The notes below the pieces were generated by a model that had not been told where the DNA came from, ran no database searches, and saw only the letters and a list, made by a program, of their open reading frames with translations. From PHAA01 sp022706565 (GTDB lineage: Bacteria; Bacillota; Syntrophomonadia; Syntrophomonadales; Syntrophomonadaceae), in contig JAXGLD010000005.1 of NCBI GenBank assembly GCA_040769385.1, forward strand, positions 124,001-188,000: a stretch of DNA of 64,000 nt, in the 5' to 3' direction. The position numbers were made by a program, and so were the translations under genes. Shown piece after piece: positions 9,056 through 17,681 of the stretch. The number at the start of each line of letters is the position of its first letter. The first letter of the stretch is position 1.

Positions 9056-10426
9056 ATGAATTTAGCGGCACCGGTGGTGGTAAGCCGTAATACCAACCTG
9101 GGTGAGCAGACATTGAGAATTAGCGCGGAACTTGCTCGGAACTTACAGTTGACCGAGGGGGACACGGTAATCATCAGCGTCGGTCGCGGTGAGTCGCGCT
9201 TTAAGATAATAATCGCAGAAAGGGCAGGATCGTTTCTAGAACTCAGCCCGGCCGCCTTGCATCGTCTGCACTTGCCATCAGCGCGCCGCTATAGCCTAAA
9301 AGCAGAGGAACACCGGCTTAAATTGGGGCCGGTAGTGGGGATAATGCACAGGGTAAGCGATGACCGCAGCCGTCCTTTCGATGTTCAAACCAACTTCATC
9401 AAAGAGCTCATTATTGAGGGCACCGAACTGGGTGAGCTTTGCTTTGGTTTTGATTCACGTCGTATCAATCTATCCAACCGCACCGTGATGGGCTATACCT
9501 GGAACCTGAATTGCTGGCAACGCGGCACCTTTCCCATCCCTGATGTAATCTACGCCCGAAACCTTTCCTCTTCGATGGGGCCGCTCAATCTGCGTCGCCG
9601 CTTGGTTAAACTGGGCTGCGCATTTGTCAATCCGCCCCTGCTCGGCAAATGGAACACTTATCAGATTCTCTCCCAATCTGAGGAGCTGAAGAAATACGTT
9701 CCTGACACCTCCCGCGCCAGCAACTTTCAGCAAATAGAACGTATGCTGCGTAAGCACGGCTCCGTTTATATCAAACCCATAAATGGCTGCAAGGGGCACA
9801 ATATAGTCAAGGTGAGCCGGAAAAGGGGTGTTGCCGGCCCTTACCAATACCAATATAAAGTCAATCGGCAACTCCATACCAGGTACGCATCCAACCGCAA
9901 CGACCTGCGTCACAACCTGAGAGGGGTAATGCGTGGTCGTAATTATATTGTTCAGCAGCAGATCAACCTTTTGAGGTTGAACGGCAGCATTTGCGACCTA
10001 CGGGTGATGGTCCAGAAGGATGGGAGTGGGGACTGGTCAGTGACCGGCAAAGCTTTCCGAATCGGTCCCCGGGGGTCAATTACCAGCAATATTTCCGGAG
10101 GAGGCAGCGGGGGCAAAGTCGACTTCGTATTGAGAAAACATTTCCCCGATGCTGAGGTGCGGGAAGGAATCATTCAGGAAATCGATCACCTGGCGGTAAC
10201 GGCCGCCCGGGTGCTGGATAATGAGGCTGGTACCATCGGCGAATTGGGGATTGACATCGGTATAGATGTTAATGGCAGAGTGTGGTTTATCGAGGCCAAC
10301 CTGATGCCGGCCCGTAAGTTGTTCAGATTGATTGGCGAACCATCGACCCGACGCATGACCGTGCTCAAGCCAATGCTGTATGCCCGTTACCTGGCGGGTT
10401 TCAATTCGGGAAAGGTTGATGTCTGA
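9056..10426 (+). CDS. YheC/YheD-family ATP-grasp protein 1
   Basis: A 456 aa member of the YheC/YheD ATP-grasp family (endospore coat-associated in Bacillus). Residues 1-100 form a small beta-rich N-terminal domain ending in KLGPVVGIM. The ATP-grasp core follows, with YIKPINGCKGHNIVKV as nucleotide-binding strand/loop, DLRVMVQKDGSGDWSVTG, and the metal-binding end ELGIDIGIDVNGRVWFIEANLMPAR. In the last block an Asn (EAN) coordinates metal as in other ATP-grasp ligases. The partner substrate is unknown; carboxylate-amine ligation of a peptide is the family expectation. It starts behind GGGGGAGG and its TGA overlaps the ATG of the next gene by one base. Confidence 0.9.
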   Translation: MNLAAPVVVSRNTNLGEQTLRISAELARNLQLTEGDTVIISVGRGESRFKIIIAERAGSFLELSPAALHRLHLPSARRYSLKAEEHRLKLGPVVGIMHRVSDDRSRPFDVQTNFIKELIIEGTELGELCFGFDSRRINLSNRTVMGYTWNLNCWQRGTFPIPDVIYARNLSSSMGPLNLRRRLVKLGCAFVNPPLLGKWNTYQILSQSEELKKYVPDTSRASNFQQIERMLRKHGSVYIKPINGCKGHNIVKVSRKRGVAGPYQYQYKVNRQLHTRYASNRNDLRHNLRGVMRGRNYIVQQQINLLRLNGSICDLRVMVQKDGSGDWSVTGKAFRIGPRGSITSNISGGGSGGKVDFVLRKHFPDAEVREGIIQEIDHLAVTAARVLDNEAGTIGELGIDIGIDVNGRVWFIEANLMPARKLFRLIGEPSTRRMTVLKPMLYARYLAGFNSGKVDV

Positions 10427-11772
10427 TGCAGACCAGTGGTGAAATCCATCTTACTGAACAGCTAGCCAAGAGATATGGTATATTAGGCTCTAAAACAGTA
10501 AGAGTAAGGGCAGGGGTAAAGACAGTTGAGGCTCGGTTGGTGGTGAACGAAGGTATACCTGCCGGTTACCGCCTCTCTGATACTTTGGCCCAGGCTCTGC
10601 ACCTATATAATCGGTCCAATCTGCGCCTCCGTTACGATCGCGAAAATCAGGCCCTTCATATCGGGCCTTTGATAGGGATACTCATCGACTTCTTGCCTAA
10701 CCGGCAGGAATACGACCCCAAGAGTGTGCAGGCCGAGTTGATCTATCTAAGTATCCTTGGCAAGAGATTGCCAGCCCAGTACTACGTGTTCACCCCTGGT
10801 GATATCAACTGGAGTGACCAGACTGTAAGAGGTCATGTGTGGGTAAGCGGTGGTCGGGAGCGAAGAGGCTGGTCCAGCTCCATATATCCGCTCCCGGATG
10901 TAGTATATGACCGTATATCGACCCGAGTAGCCCAAACTCGTAATAAAAATACCCGAGAACGGCTCATGAGCATGCCTAATCTTCATTACTTCAATCCCTC
11001 TTTTTTGAACAAATGGCGGGTTCACGAGCTGCTGATGGAAAATCCAGATTTACACGCTTATCTGCCTGAGACCCTTCCACTGAACCTGGCTAACCTGGAG
11101 TTGATGGCCCGCAAATACAGTGTTCTCTATCTCAAACCCTGCAACGGCAGTCTGGGTGCCCGCATAATTAAAACCAAGGCTACTGGTGGTAAGTTAATTT
11201 ATACGGTCTACTATCGTGGGCGCCATTATGGGCAGGTGGACAGTCCGGAGGAACTGCTGCGGGCAACCAAGGCAGTCCGGGGCAACCGGGCCTATATAGT
11301 CCAACAGGGAATTAGTCTGAATACCTACAATAATTGTTCCTTCGACCTACGTATTATCATCCAGAAGAACAGAGACGGCAAATGGTTGATAAGCAAAAAG
11401 CTGGCCCGGGTGGCTCCGCGCGGCAGCAGTATCACCAATCTCAGTCGAGGAGGCCGGGCCGCACTCAGTGAACGGGTTATGAGCAAGGTTTTTGAGGGCA
11501 GCCGCCCACTGATCAAAGCAAAAAATGAAGAAATGAGACGTCTGTGTCTGACCGTGGCCAAGACCCTGGAGGCCAGCAGCCAAGAAATCTATGGGGAATT
11601 GGGGCTGGACATCGGCATCGATAAAAAGGGTAATCTCTGGGTCATCGAAGTGAATTCCAAGCCTCGAAAGACCACAGTCACAAGTCTGTCCCGAGCGATA
11701 GTACGCAATACCTTCCAGCGTCCGCTGCAGTATGCTATTTATCTGGCTGGTTTTAGCAAGTCCAGGAAATAA
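10426..11772 (+). CDS. YheC/YheD-family ATP-grasp protein 2
   Basis: A 448 aa paralogue of the preceding protein with the same two-part layout: an N-terminal beta domain (to about 90, ending HIGPLIGIL), then ATP-grasp. Key stretches are YLKPCNGSLGARIIKTK, DLRIIIQKNRDGKWLISK and GELGLDIGIDKKGNLWVIEVNSKP. The final EVN..P is the canonical ATP-grasp metal site, somewhat better conserved than in copy 1. Start and stop overlap as TGATG with copy 1, so the two are translationally coupled. This suggests a heteromeric or sequential pair made in a fixed ratio, probably during late sporulation. Confidence 0.9.
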   Translation: MQTSGEIHLTEQLAKRYGILGSKTVRVRAGVKTVEARLVVNEGIPAGYRLSDTLAQALHLYNRSNLRLRYDRENQALHIGPLIGILIDFLPNRQEYDPKSVQAELIYLSILGKRLPAQYYVFTPGDINWSDQTVRGHVWVSGGRERRGWSSSIYPLPDVVYDRISTRVAQTRNKNTRERLMSMPNLHYFNPSFLNKWRVHELLMENPDLHAYLPETLPLNLANLELMARKYSVLYLKPCNGSLGARIIKTKATGGKLIYTVYYRGRHYGQVDSPEELLRATKAVRGNRAYIVQQGISLNTYNNCSFDLRIIIQKNRDGKWLISKKLARVAPRGSSITNLSRGGRAALSERVMSKVFEGSRPLIKAKNEEMRRLCLTVAKTLEASSQEIYGELGLDIGIDKKGNLWVIEVNSKPRKTTVTSLSRAIVRNTFQRPLQYAIYLAGFSKSRK

Positions 11773-11861
11773 CAAACCAACAATTGGTTTAATACCTATT
11801 TCAGGAGTGGTAATATTTATGATAGTAATATGACGCAGGAGCTGAAAGGGAGTATTGAGTT

Positions 11862-13034
11862 ATGAAGAATATGCGGACAAGGTATATCTTTAATACATTG
11901 CTTATATTTGTACTTCTATTGTCAGCCGGCGGGTGTGGTTGGCTCAGCCCCAGCCAGCCATCTCCCAGTCCCAATCCAAACGAAAACGGACAGAGCGCCG
12001 CACCGGCACCCAGCAGTCTCTTGCTAAACAGCCCAGCCATCCTGGGCACATCAAATATAGCTGATATAGTGGAAAAGGTTAGCCCGGCGGTGGTGAACAT
12101 CGAGACTACAACTACCGTCAACGGCAATGACGTCTTTTTTAACAATGAATTTTTCCGTGAATTCTTCGGCAATGATGGCCGACTTCCCCAACCCAATGTC
12201 CAGACAGGAGTGGGGACTGGCTTCATTATCAGTTCTGATGGATACATTTTGACCAACCAGCATGTGATCGATGGGGCCTCCAAAATCGTAGTCCGCATGG
12301 CAGATTCTGAACAAGGTTACGATGCCACCGTAGTAGGCCAGGACTATGAACTCGACCTGGCCATTATAAAGGTTGAAGCTAATAAAACTTTGACCACCCT
12401 CAACATGGGCGATTCCGACCGGATACGAGTAGGGGACTGGGTCGTTGCCATCGGCAATCCTTATGGTCTTGATCATACTGTCACAGTGGGAGTGATAAGC
12501 GCCAAAGGCCGGCCCATCAGCATTGAGAATAGGGTGTATCGAAATCTGATTCAGACCGATGCCGCCATAAATCCCGGCAACAGCGGCGGGCCTCTCCTCA
12601 ATACCAGCGGCGAAGTGGTGGGGATCAATACTGCGGTGAATTATGAGGCCCAGGGGATAGGCTTTGCAATATCCATTAATACTGCCAAGGAGATCATCGA
12701 CGAATTGATCCGTACCGGCAAAGTGGTCCGACCCTACATCGGGGTTTGGCTGGAACCGATGAACGAAGCCTTCGCAGCCCGTTTCAATATTGCAAATTCC
12801 GGAGTGATAGTCGCCAACGTGATAGCTGGTGGGCCAGCGGAAAAAGCCGGCATACAGGTTAATGACGTTATCGTCAGCCTCAACGGAACCACAATCAAAG
12901 ATTATGAAGGTTTACAGGATTTCCTCCAGACCCGAAAGGTGGGGGAGACCATAACGGTGGAGATAATCCGCAACGGCAATACCCTATCTATTCCGGTAAC
13001 CCTGGCCGAGAAGCCACAGAACAGCTCCAGATAG
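11862..13034 (+). CDS. htrA: HtrA/DegP-type serine protease with PDZ domain, lipoprotein
   Basis: Secreted quality-control protease of 390 aa. The N-terminal hydrophobic segment ends in SAGGC (lipidated Cys25 likely), followed by a Ser/Pro/Asn-rich linker (28-50). The trypsin-like domain has the full triad: His134 (TNQHVI), Asp165 (ELDLAII) and Ser241 (NPGNSGGPL). A single PDZ domain covers about 285-385. This makes it an extracytoplasmic membrane-bound DegP-like enzyme with one PDZ, as usual in Gram-positives. AAAGGGAG precedes the ATG. It sits between the peptide-ligase genes and pfkA with no obvious functional link. Confidence 0.93.
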   Translation: MKNMRTRYIFNTLLIFVLLLSAGGCGWLSPSQPSPSPNPNENGQSAAPAPSSLLLNSPAILGTSNIADIVEKVSPAVVNIETTTTVNGNDVFFNNEFFREFFGNDGRLPQPNVQTGVGTGFIISSDGYILTNQHVIDGASKIVVRMADSEQGYDATVVGQDYELDLAIIKVEANKTLTTLNMGDSDRIRVGDWVVAIGNPYGLDHTVTVGVISAKGRPISIENRVYRNLIQTDAAINPGNSGGPLLNTSGEVVGINTAVNYEAQGIGFAISINTAKEIIDELIRTGKVVRPYIGVWLEPMNEAFAARFNIANSGVIVANVIAGGPAEKAGIQVNDVIVSLNGTTIKDYEGLQDFLQTRKVGETITVEIIRNGNTLSIPVTLAEKPQNSSR

Positions 13035-13155
13035 AGAGACTTTTCAAAGAATAGTGGCTCCATGACGTTCCTGCCGCTAATAAAACGGCCGAGCGAACAA
13101 AATAAAGAATACGATGGGGTTAAGGTAACATACTTTGACATAAGGAGGTCTTGGG

Positions 13156-14250
13156 GTGCAGAAACACAACCGCATAGGCGTGCTAACCGGGGGCGGGGAT
13201 TGCCCCGGATTGAATTCGGTCATTCGGGCCGTAACCAAGGCGGCGATAAACAAATATGGAATGGAAGTGGTTGGTTTTCTGGATGGCTTCAAGGGTCTGG
13301 TGGAAAACGACTATATGACACTGGACCTTAAGGCAGTATCCGGCATTGGTTACCGGGGGGGCACCATTCTGGGCAGCAGCAACCGTGACAATCCCTTTGC
13401 CTTTTACTCCAGCCTTGATAGCCAACGGGTCGCAACCGACCAATCAGACCGAGCTATCGCTAACCTTGAAGGTTTGGGATTGGATGGACTGATAGTCATC
13501 GGCGGCGATGGCAGCCTTCATATTGCCCAGCGTTTTGTCGAAAAAGGCGTAGCTATTGTGGGGGTGCCCAAGACCATTGACAACGATCTGTCTGCGACCG
13601 ACGTCACTTTTGGCTTCCATACCGCGGTAGATACAGCCTCGCAAGCCCTGGACCGTCTCCATACTACTGCCGAAGCCCACCATCGGGTAATGATCCTGGA
13701 GGTGATGGGCAGATATGCGGGTTGGATTGCACTGCATGCGGGGATATCTGGTGGGGCCCACCTGATTTTAATACCGGAGATACCCTATAAGATAGAGAAT
13801 GTAATCGCCAAGATCCGCAAGCGCCAGTGGCACGGGAAAAAATTCAGCATCATTGTGGTGGCTGAAGGGGCTGTTCCACTGGGCGGGCGGCAAGTGGTCC
13901 AGAAGATGGTGGCAGAGAGTCACGACCCGGTTAGATTGGGAGGTATCGGGCAGCACTTGGCCCAGGAAATTGAAGATCTGACCAAGATTGAGACCCGGGT
14001 TACTGTACTGGGCCATCTGCAGCGGGGGGGTTCCCCGATACCCTACGATCGCATATTGTCAGCCCGTTACGGAGTGGCGGCGGTGGATGCGTTTGCAACC
14101 GGCCAAAGGGGCACCATGGTCAGCCTGCGAGGACAGGAAATTATTACGGTACCCATCAAGGAGGCGATTAGTGAGTTGAAAAAAGTGGATCCTGAGAGTA
14201 GTATGGTAGAAGCAGCTCGGGCCATGGATATCGGCTTCGGCGACCGTTAA
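13156..14250 (+). CDS. pfkA: 6-phosphofructokinase
   Basis: Glycolytic kinase of 364 aa converting fructose 6-phosphate to the 1,6-bisphosphate. Motifs are GGGDCPGLN near the N-terminus, GGDGSL, PKTIDND with catalytic Asp, and MGRYAGW. GGDGS (Gly, not Asp, at the discriminating position) points to ATP as donor. The Lys in PKTIDND is the residue usual in PPi-dependent and group III enzymes. The mix is typical of group III (actinobacterial/clostridial) ATP-PFKs; donor choice is inference. The start is GTG at 13156 with AGGAGG seven bases upstream. Confidence 0.94.
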   Translation: MQKHNRIGVLTGGGDCPGLNSVIRAVTKAAINKYGMEVVGFLDGFKGLVENDYMTLDLKAVSGIGYRGGTILGSSNRDNPFAFYSSLDSQRVATDQSDRAIANLEGLGLDGLIVIGGDGSLHIAQRFVEKGVAIVGVPKTIDNDLSATDVTFGFHTAVDTASQALDRLHTTAEAHHRVMILEVMGRYAGWIALHAGISGGAHLILIPEIPYKIENVIAKIRKRQWHGKKFSIIVVAEGAVPLGGRQVVQKMVAESHDPVRLGGIGQHLAQEIEDLTKIETRVTVLGHLQRGGSPIPYDRILSARYGVAAVDAFATGQRGTMVSLRGQEIITVPIKEAISELKKVDPESSMVEAARAMDIGFGDR

Positions 14251-14312
14251 GGAAAGTTGGACTTTTTGCCGGGAGGCAGGAGATCATTATAAGTGGGAGA
14301 GGGGATTATGTG

Positions 14313-15146
14313 ATGGTTTACAAGCCCAAAAAATCTATTGGTGGATTGCTGGGGCTGGTGGTCGGTATAATTGTTTTTGGTTTTGCCATCTGGGGTATCA
14401 ACTTTAGTCTGGAGGAATCGGACCGGGTACTTAAGCTGATGCTGCTGGTACCCACCTACATTTTTGCTATTGGGTATGCCTATCTGCTTCTGGGTGCATT
14501 CATAATGAGCTACAGAGTAGATGATAGTGGGGTTACCATAAATTGGGGAATACACAAAAGACGAATTCCACTGTCGGCCATAGATGAGGTAGTTGACATC
14601 AAGGGCCGCGCCAACCTCTTCCCATTCTTGGCTACAGCCTGGAAGGGTTATATGTTTGGTTTATATTCAGGCCGTGGAATCGGATCGCTGAAGATGTATG
14701 CCACTCAACCTGAGGATGGATTCGTGTTGCTTAAGACCAAGCAGGGACAGTTTGGAGTCAACCCGGCCGACGAAGAGGGGTTCCTCAAGGATTTAGCCGG
14801 CAAGGTCGGCAAGGGCGTTCAGACTATTGATATGGACACCATGGATCCCGAGGTTTACGGCAAAGCTATTCATAAAGATGAGCATTTCGCTCTTTTTATG
14901 CGCTTGAATCAGATATTCCTGGCCATCCTGGCCATACTGATAGGAGCATTCTTCCCCGGTTCGGGAGCGCCCCCCATGATTGTGCTATTGATGGTGCTGG
15001 CCCTGGCCCTGTATGCTTTCAACGCCGGTAACGCCAAACGGCTTTACCAATTCAGTCCATCCGGAGCTGATATTACGCTTTTGATTGCCCTGATGGTAAA
15101 TGGAATATTCATAATACTCACTGTGGTTGGGATTTGGTTTGTTTAG
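14313..15146 (+). CDS. membrane protein with bacterial PH-like domain
   Basis: A 277 aa protein. Two N-terminal transmembrane helices (about 10-30 and 42-65) are followed by a soluble stretch (about 66-180) that reads as a bacterial pleckstrin-homology-like domain, with repeated beta strands and the sequence RRIPLSAIDEVVDIKGR. Two or three C-terminal helices (about 200-277) follow. Function is unknown. Start could be GTG 14310 or ATG 14313; AGAGGGG fits the ATG better. It follows pfkA by 62 bases on the same strand and may be cotranscribed with it. Confidence 0.75.
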   Translation: MVYKPKKSIGGLLGLVVGIIVFGFAIWGINFSLEESDRVLKLMLLVPTYIFAIGYAYLLLGAFIMSYRVDDSGVTINWGIHKRRIPLSAIDEVVDIKGRANLFPFLATAWKGYMFGLYSGRGIGSLKMYATQPEDGFVLLKTKQGQFGVNPADEEGFLKDLAGKVGKGVQTIDMDTMDPEVYGKAIHKDEHFALFMRLNQIFLAILAILIGAFFPGSGAPPMIVLLMVLALALYAFNAGNAKRLYQFSPSGADITLLIALMVNGIFIILTVVGIWFV

Positions 15147-15267
15147 TGTTTGTCAGCTTTCCTGAACGTGGTTGGGGCATGGTACGCAAACTGGTTTTTC
15201 CAGGGATACGGTAACATTAATTATGTAAACTTATTGAAACAATGCAGTAAAGGATAATGATATTATT

Positions 15268-16329
15268 ATGCAACTAGGCATTATCGGTATGCCCATGGTG
15301 GGCAAGACCACAATGTTCACACTTCTGACCGGGAGCAGTGACAAAGGCAGCCCGGGTAAAACCCAGACTGCCATAGCCCGCATACCTGATCCCAGAATAG
15401 ACTATCTTTCCGGGGTCTTTAAGCCCAAGAAAACAACATATGCCCAGCTGGAGGTAATAGACATCCCTGGTTTGACGCCCGGGGGGGAGAAAAACGCGGC
15501 CCTGTTCTTGGATGCCGTCCGCCGGGCTGATGCTCTGCTGCATGTGGTGAGGCTATTCGACAATGAGTCAGTTCCGTATATATATGATAGCATCGATCCC
15601 ATGCGGGATATTGAGACCATAAACTATGAGCTGCTGTTATCGGATCTGGACCTCATTGAAAAACGCATTGAACGCATCAACAGCAACAAGAAACGCAGCC
15701 AGATGTTGAGAGAACTGGGGCTGCTGGAACGGCTTAGAGATGCCCTGAGCGATGAGAAACCGATATCATCGGTAACAATTGATGATGATGAGCAGGAGAT
15801 GATGTCTACCTACCAGTTTCTGACCAATAAACCGCTCCTGATTTGCTTGAATATCAGCGAGAACGAGATCAACCAGGAAGAATACCCGCAAAAGGATAGA
15901 ATAATGGAGTTTTCCCGGCAGACCAACATACCAGTGGTGGCGGTGTCAGCGGAAATAGAGAGGGAAATAGCCGAATTGGAGCCAACCGAAAAGGAAGCAT
16001 TCATGCAGGACCTGGGCATAACCGAAACCGGTCTGGCCAAGATCAGCCGTTCCATGTACGAGAGACTAGGCTTAATATCTTTTTTCACAGTGGGGGAAGA
16101 CGAAGTCAAGGCCTGGACCATTGAAGCCGGTACCAGTGCCCGCAAGGCGGCTGGGAAGATTCACTCCGACATAGAAAGGGGCTTCATACGGGCTGAGGTG
16201 GTTGATTATCAGGTTTTCAAGGATTTGGGCAGCATGGCGGCGGTCAAGGAAAAAGGCCTGTTCGGGCTGGAAGGCAAGGAATATGTAGTCAAGGACGGAG
16301 AAATCGTTCATTTTCGCTTCAACGTATAG
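15268..16329 (+). CDS. YchF/Obg-related GTPase with TGS domain
   Basis: P-loop NTPase of 353 aa. Walker A is GMPMVGKTTMF near the N-terminus, switch-type DIPGLTPGGEKN follows, and the nucleotide-specificity strand reads NISENE, the NxxE form typical of YchF and preferring ATP. A helical insertion lies at about 120-160 and a TGS-type C-terminal domain ends the protein (about 270-353), including the FFTVGEDEVKAWT stretch characteristic of YchF. The P-loop differs from the usual NVGKST, so this may be a second, divergent YchF paralogue. The ribosome binding site is weak (AAAGGA, 13 bases). A terminator follows. Confidence 0.88.
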   Translation: MQLGIIGMPMVGKTTMFTLLTGSSDKGSPGKTQTAIARIPDPRIDYLSGVFKPKKTTYAQLEVIDIPGLTPGGEKNAALFLDAVRRADALLHVVRLFDNESVPYIYDSIDPMRDIETINYELLLSDLDLIEKRIERINSNKKRSQMLRELGLLERLRDALSDEKPISSVTIDDDEQEMMSTYQFLTNKPLLICLNISENEINQEEYPQKDRIMEFSRQTNIPVVAVSAEIEREIAELEPTEKEAFMQDLGITETGLAKISRSMYERLGLISFFTVGEDEVKAWTIEAGTSARKAAGKIHSDIERGFIRAEVVDYQVFKDLGSMAAVKEKGLFGLEGKEYVVKDGEIVHFRFNV

Positions 16330-16357
16330 ATAACAAAGTATAGATCTGGAACGAGAT

Positions 16358-16395
16358 AATGGCCAAGGGCAGTCATGCGGCAGTCCTTGGCCATT
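16358..16395 (+). terminator. terminator-like hairpin after the YchF gene
   Basis: AATGGCCAAGG (16358-16368) pairs perfectly with CCTTGGCCATT (16385-16395) around a 16-base loop. The following sequence is only moderately T-rich. It separates the YchF gene from the third ATP-grasp gene. Confidence 0.6.
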
Positions 16396-16469
16396 TCATT
16401 GCTCCCTCACCTAAATAATAGTCAATCTGGTTCAGGCACTAACCATTTCCAAGTTTCATATCATGAACT

Positions 16470-17657
16470 ATGAATACGAGAACGAAGTCTAATCCACTAC
16501 CCAACTATATCAAAGCCATACGCCTAAGAGCTGGTAAGCCTGTCGTTCCGAAGGAGAAGGTGGTGGTCGGTGTCCTCACCACCCCCCGCCAGGGGTCCCA
16601 CTACCTGCTTCCGTATGGCCGGGACGCGCGGCTCAAGAAAGAGATGACGGCAACCGCTAAGGCTCATGGCATATTTCTGTTCTTCTTTTATCCGGAAGGT
16701 TTCCATATGGGCAATGATACCGTTGTGGGCCACGCATTACAGATGAATAAGAGGGGGACGGAAAAATGGATCACCGGTGTTTTTCGGCGGCCCGACATTG
16801 TCTACAACCGTTTGAGTTATCGAAAAAATGAGGTCCAGAGGGATATTCATAAACTCTTAATTTACCTCCAAAACCATCCCCAAATAAAGCTGTTCAATCG
16901 TCGTTTTCTCCATAAGTGGGAGGTATATAAAAGCTTGGTGAACAACAGTTCGACCTGTGACCTGGTACCGGAGACCCGCCTATTTAATTTGAGCAACTTG
17001 GATTTGATGTTGCATAAGTATCCGCAGGTTTTTGTTAAACCGATGAATAACAGTGTCGGCAAAGGAATCCGGGTGGTCAGACGAAATCGCGCCGGAACTG
17101 GCTATGAATATAAACCGGCTGGCTCCGACAATAAGTGGAAGTCATGCAAGCTGATCCGGAGTTTGTACTTAAATCTGAAAGCAGGTATGACCGACAGCCG
17201 CCAATACCTTATTCAGAGAGGCTTGCAACTTTCCGAAATAGATGGACGGATATTTGATCTGCGCGCCCAGGTACAGAAAAATGGCTGCGGCGAGTGGGTC
17301 CTTACTGGTGTTGGGGTTAGGGTGGCGGCACCCAACAAATACGTTACCCACGTACCCAATGGAGGGTCCCGGGCCGATTATGACCAGATAATGATGAGAG
17401 TATGCAACGGTTACCCCCGATGCCTAAAAAATCTGGAGGTCCAATTAAACCGTATATGTAATACGGTCCCTACTGTCTTGGAAAAGGCCCTTGGTATGAA
17501 TCTGGGCATCCTATCGATTGACATAGGACTGGAGCAAAACGGGATAATGCAGGTGATCGAGGTCAATTCAAAGCCGGCTAGCTTCGATGAAGATCACATC
17601 CGCCAACGGCATCTGGAATATTTGAACCAATATTTTCTCTATCTGAGCAAATCATAA
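16470..17657 (+). CDS. YheC/YheD-family ATP-grasp protein 3
   Basis: Third YheC/D-type ATP-grasp protein in the region, 395 aa from the first ATG. It lacks the N-terminal beta domain of copies 1 and 2 and enters the core almost at once (VVVGVLTTPRQG). The ATP-binding stretch FVKPMNNSVGKGIRVV and the terminal GILSIDIGLEQNG plus EVNSKPAS are intact. The start is uncertain: ATG 16470 has no ribosome binding site, whereas GTG 16563 has AAGGAG six bases upstream and would give 364 aa beginning exactly at the conserved fold. The amidoligase starts 24 bases after its stop, so they probably form an operon. Confidence 0.87.
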   Translation: MNTRTKSNPLPNYIKAIRLRAGKPVVPKEKVVVGVLTTPRQGSHYLLPYGRDARLKKEMTATAKAHGIFLFFFYPEGFHMGNDTVVGHALQMNKRGTEKWITGVFRRPDIVYNRLSYRKNEVQRDIHKLLIYLQNHPQIKLFNRRFLHKWEVYKSLVNNSSTCDLVPETRLFNLSNLDLMLHKYPQVFVKPMNNSVGKGIRVVRRNRAGTGYEYKPAGSDNKWKSCKLIRSLYLNLKAGMTDSRQYLIQRGLQLSEIDGRIFDLRAQVQKNGCGEWVLTGVGVRVAAPNKYVTHVPNGGSRADYDQIMMRVCNGYPRCLKNLEVQLNRICNTVPTVLEKALGMNLGILSIDIGLEQNGIMQVIEVNSKPASFDEDHIRQRHLEYLNQYFLYLSKS

Positions 17658-17681
17658 TCTTGCTGGAAAAGGAGACTCGTC

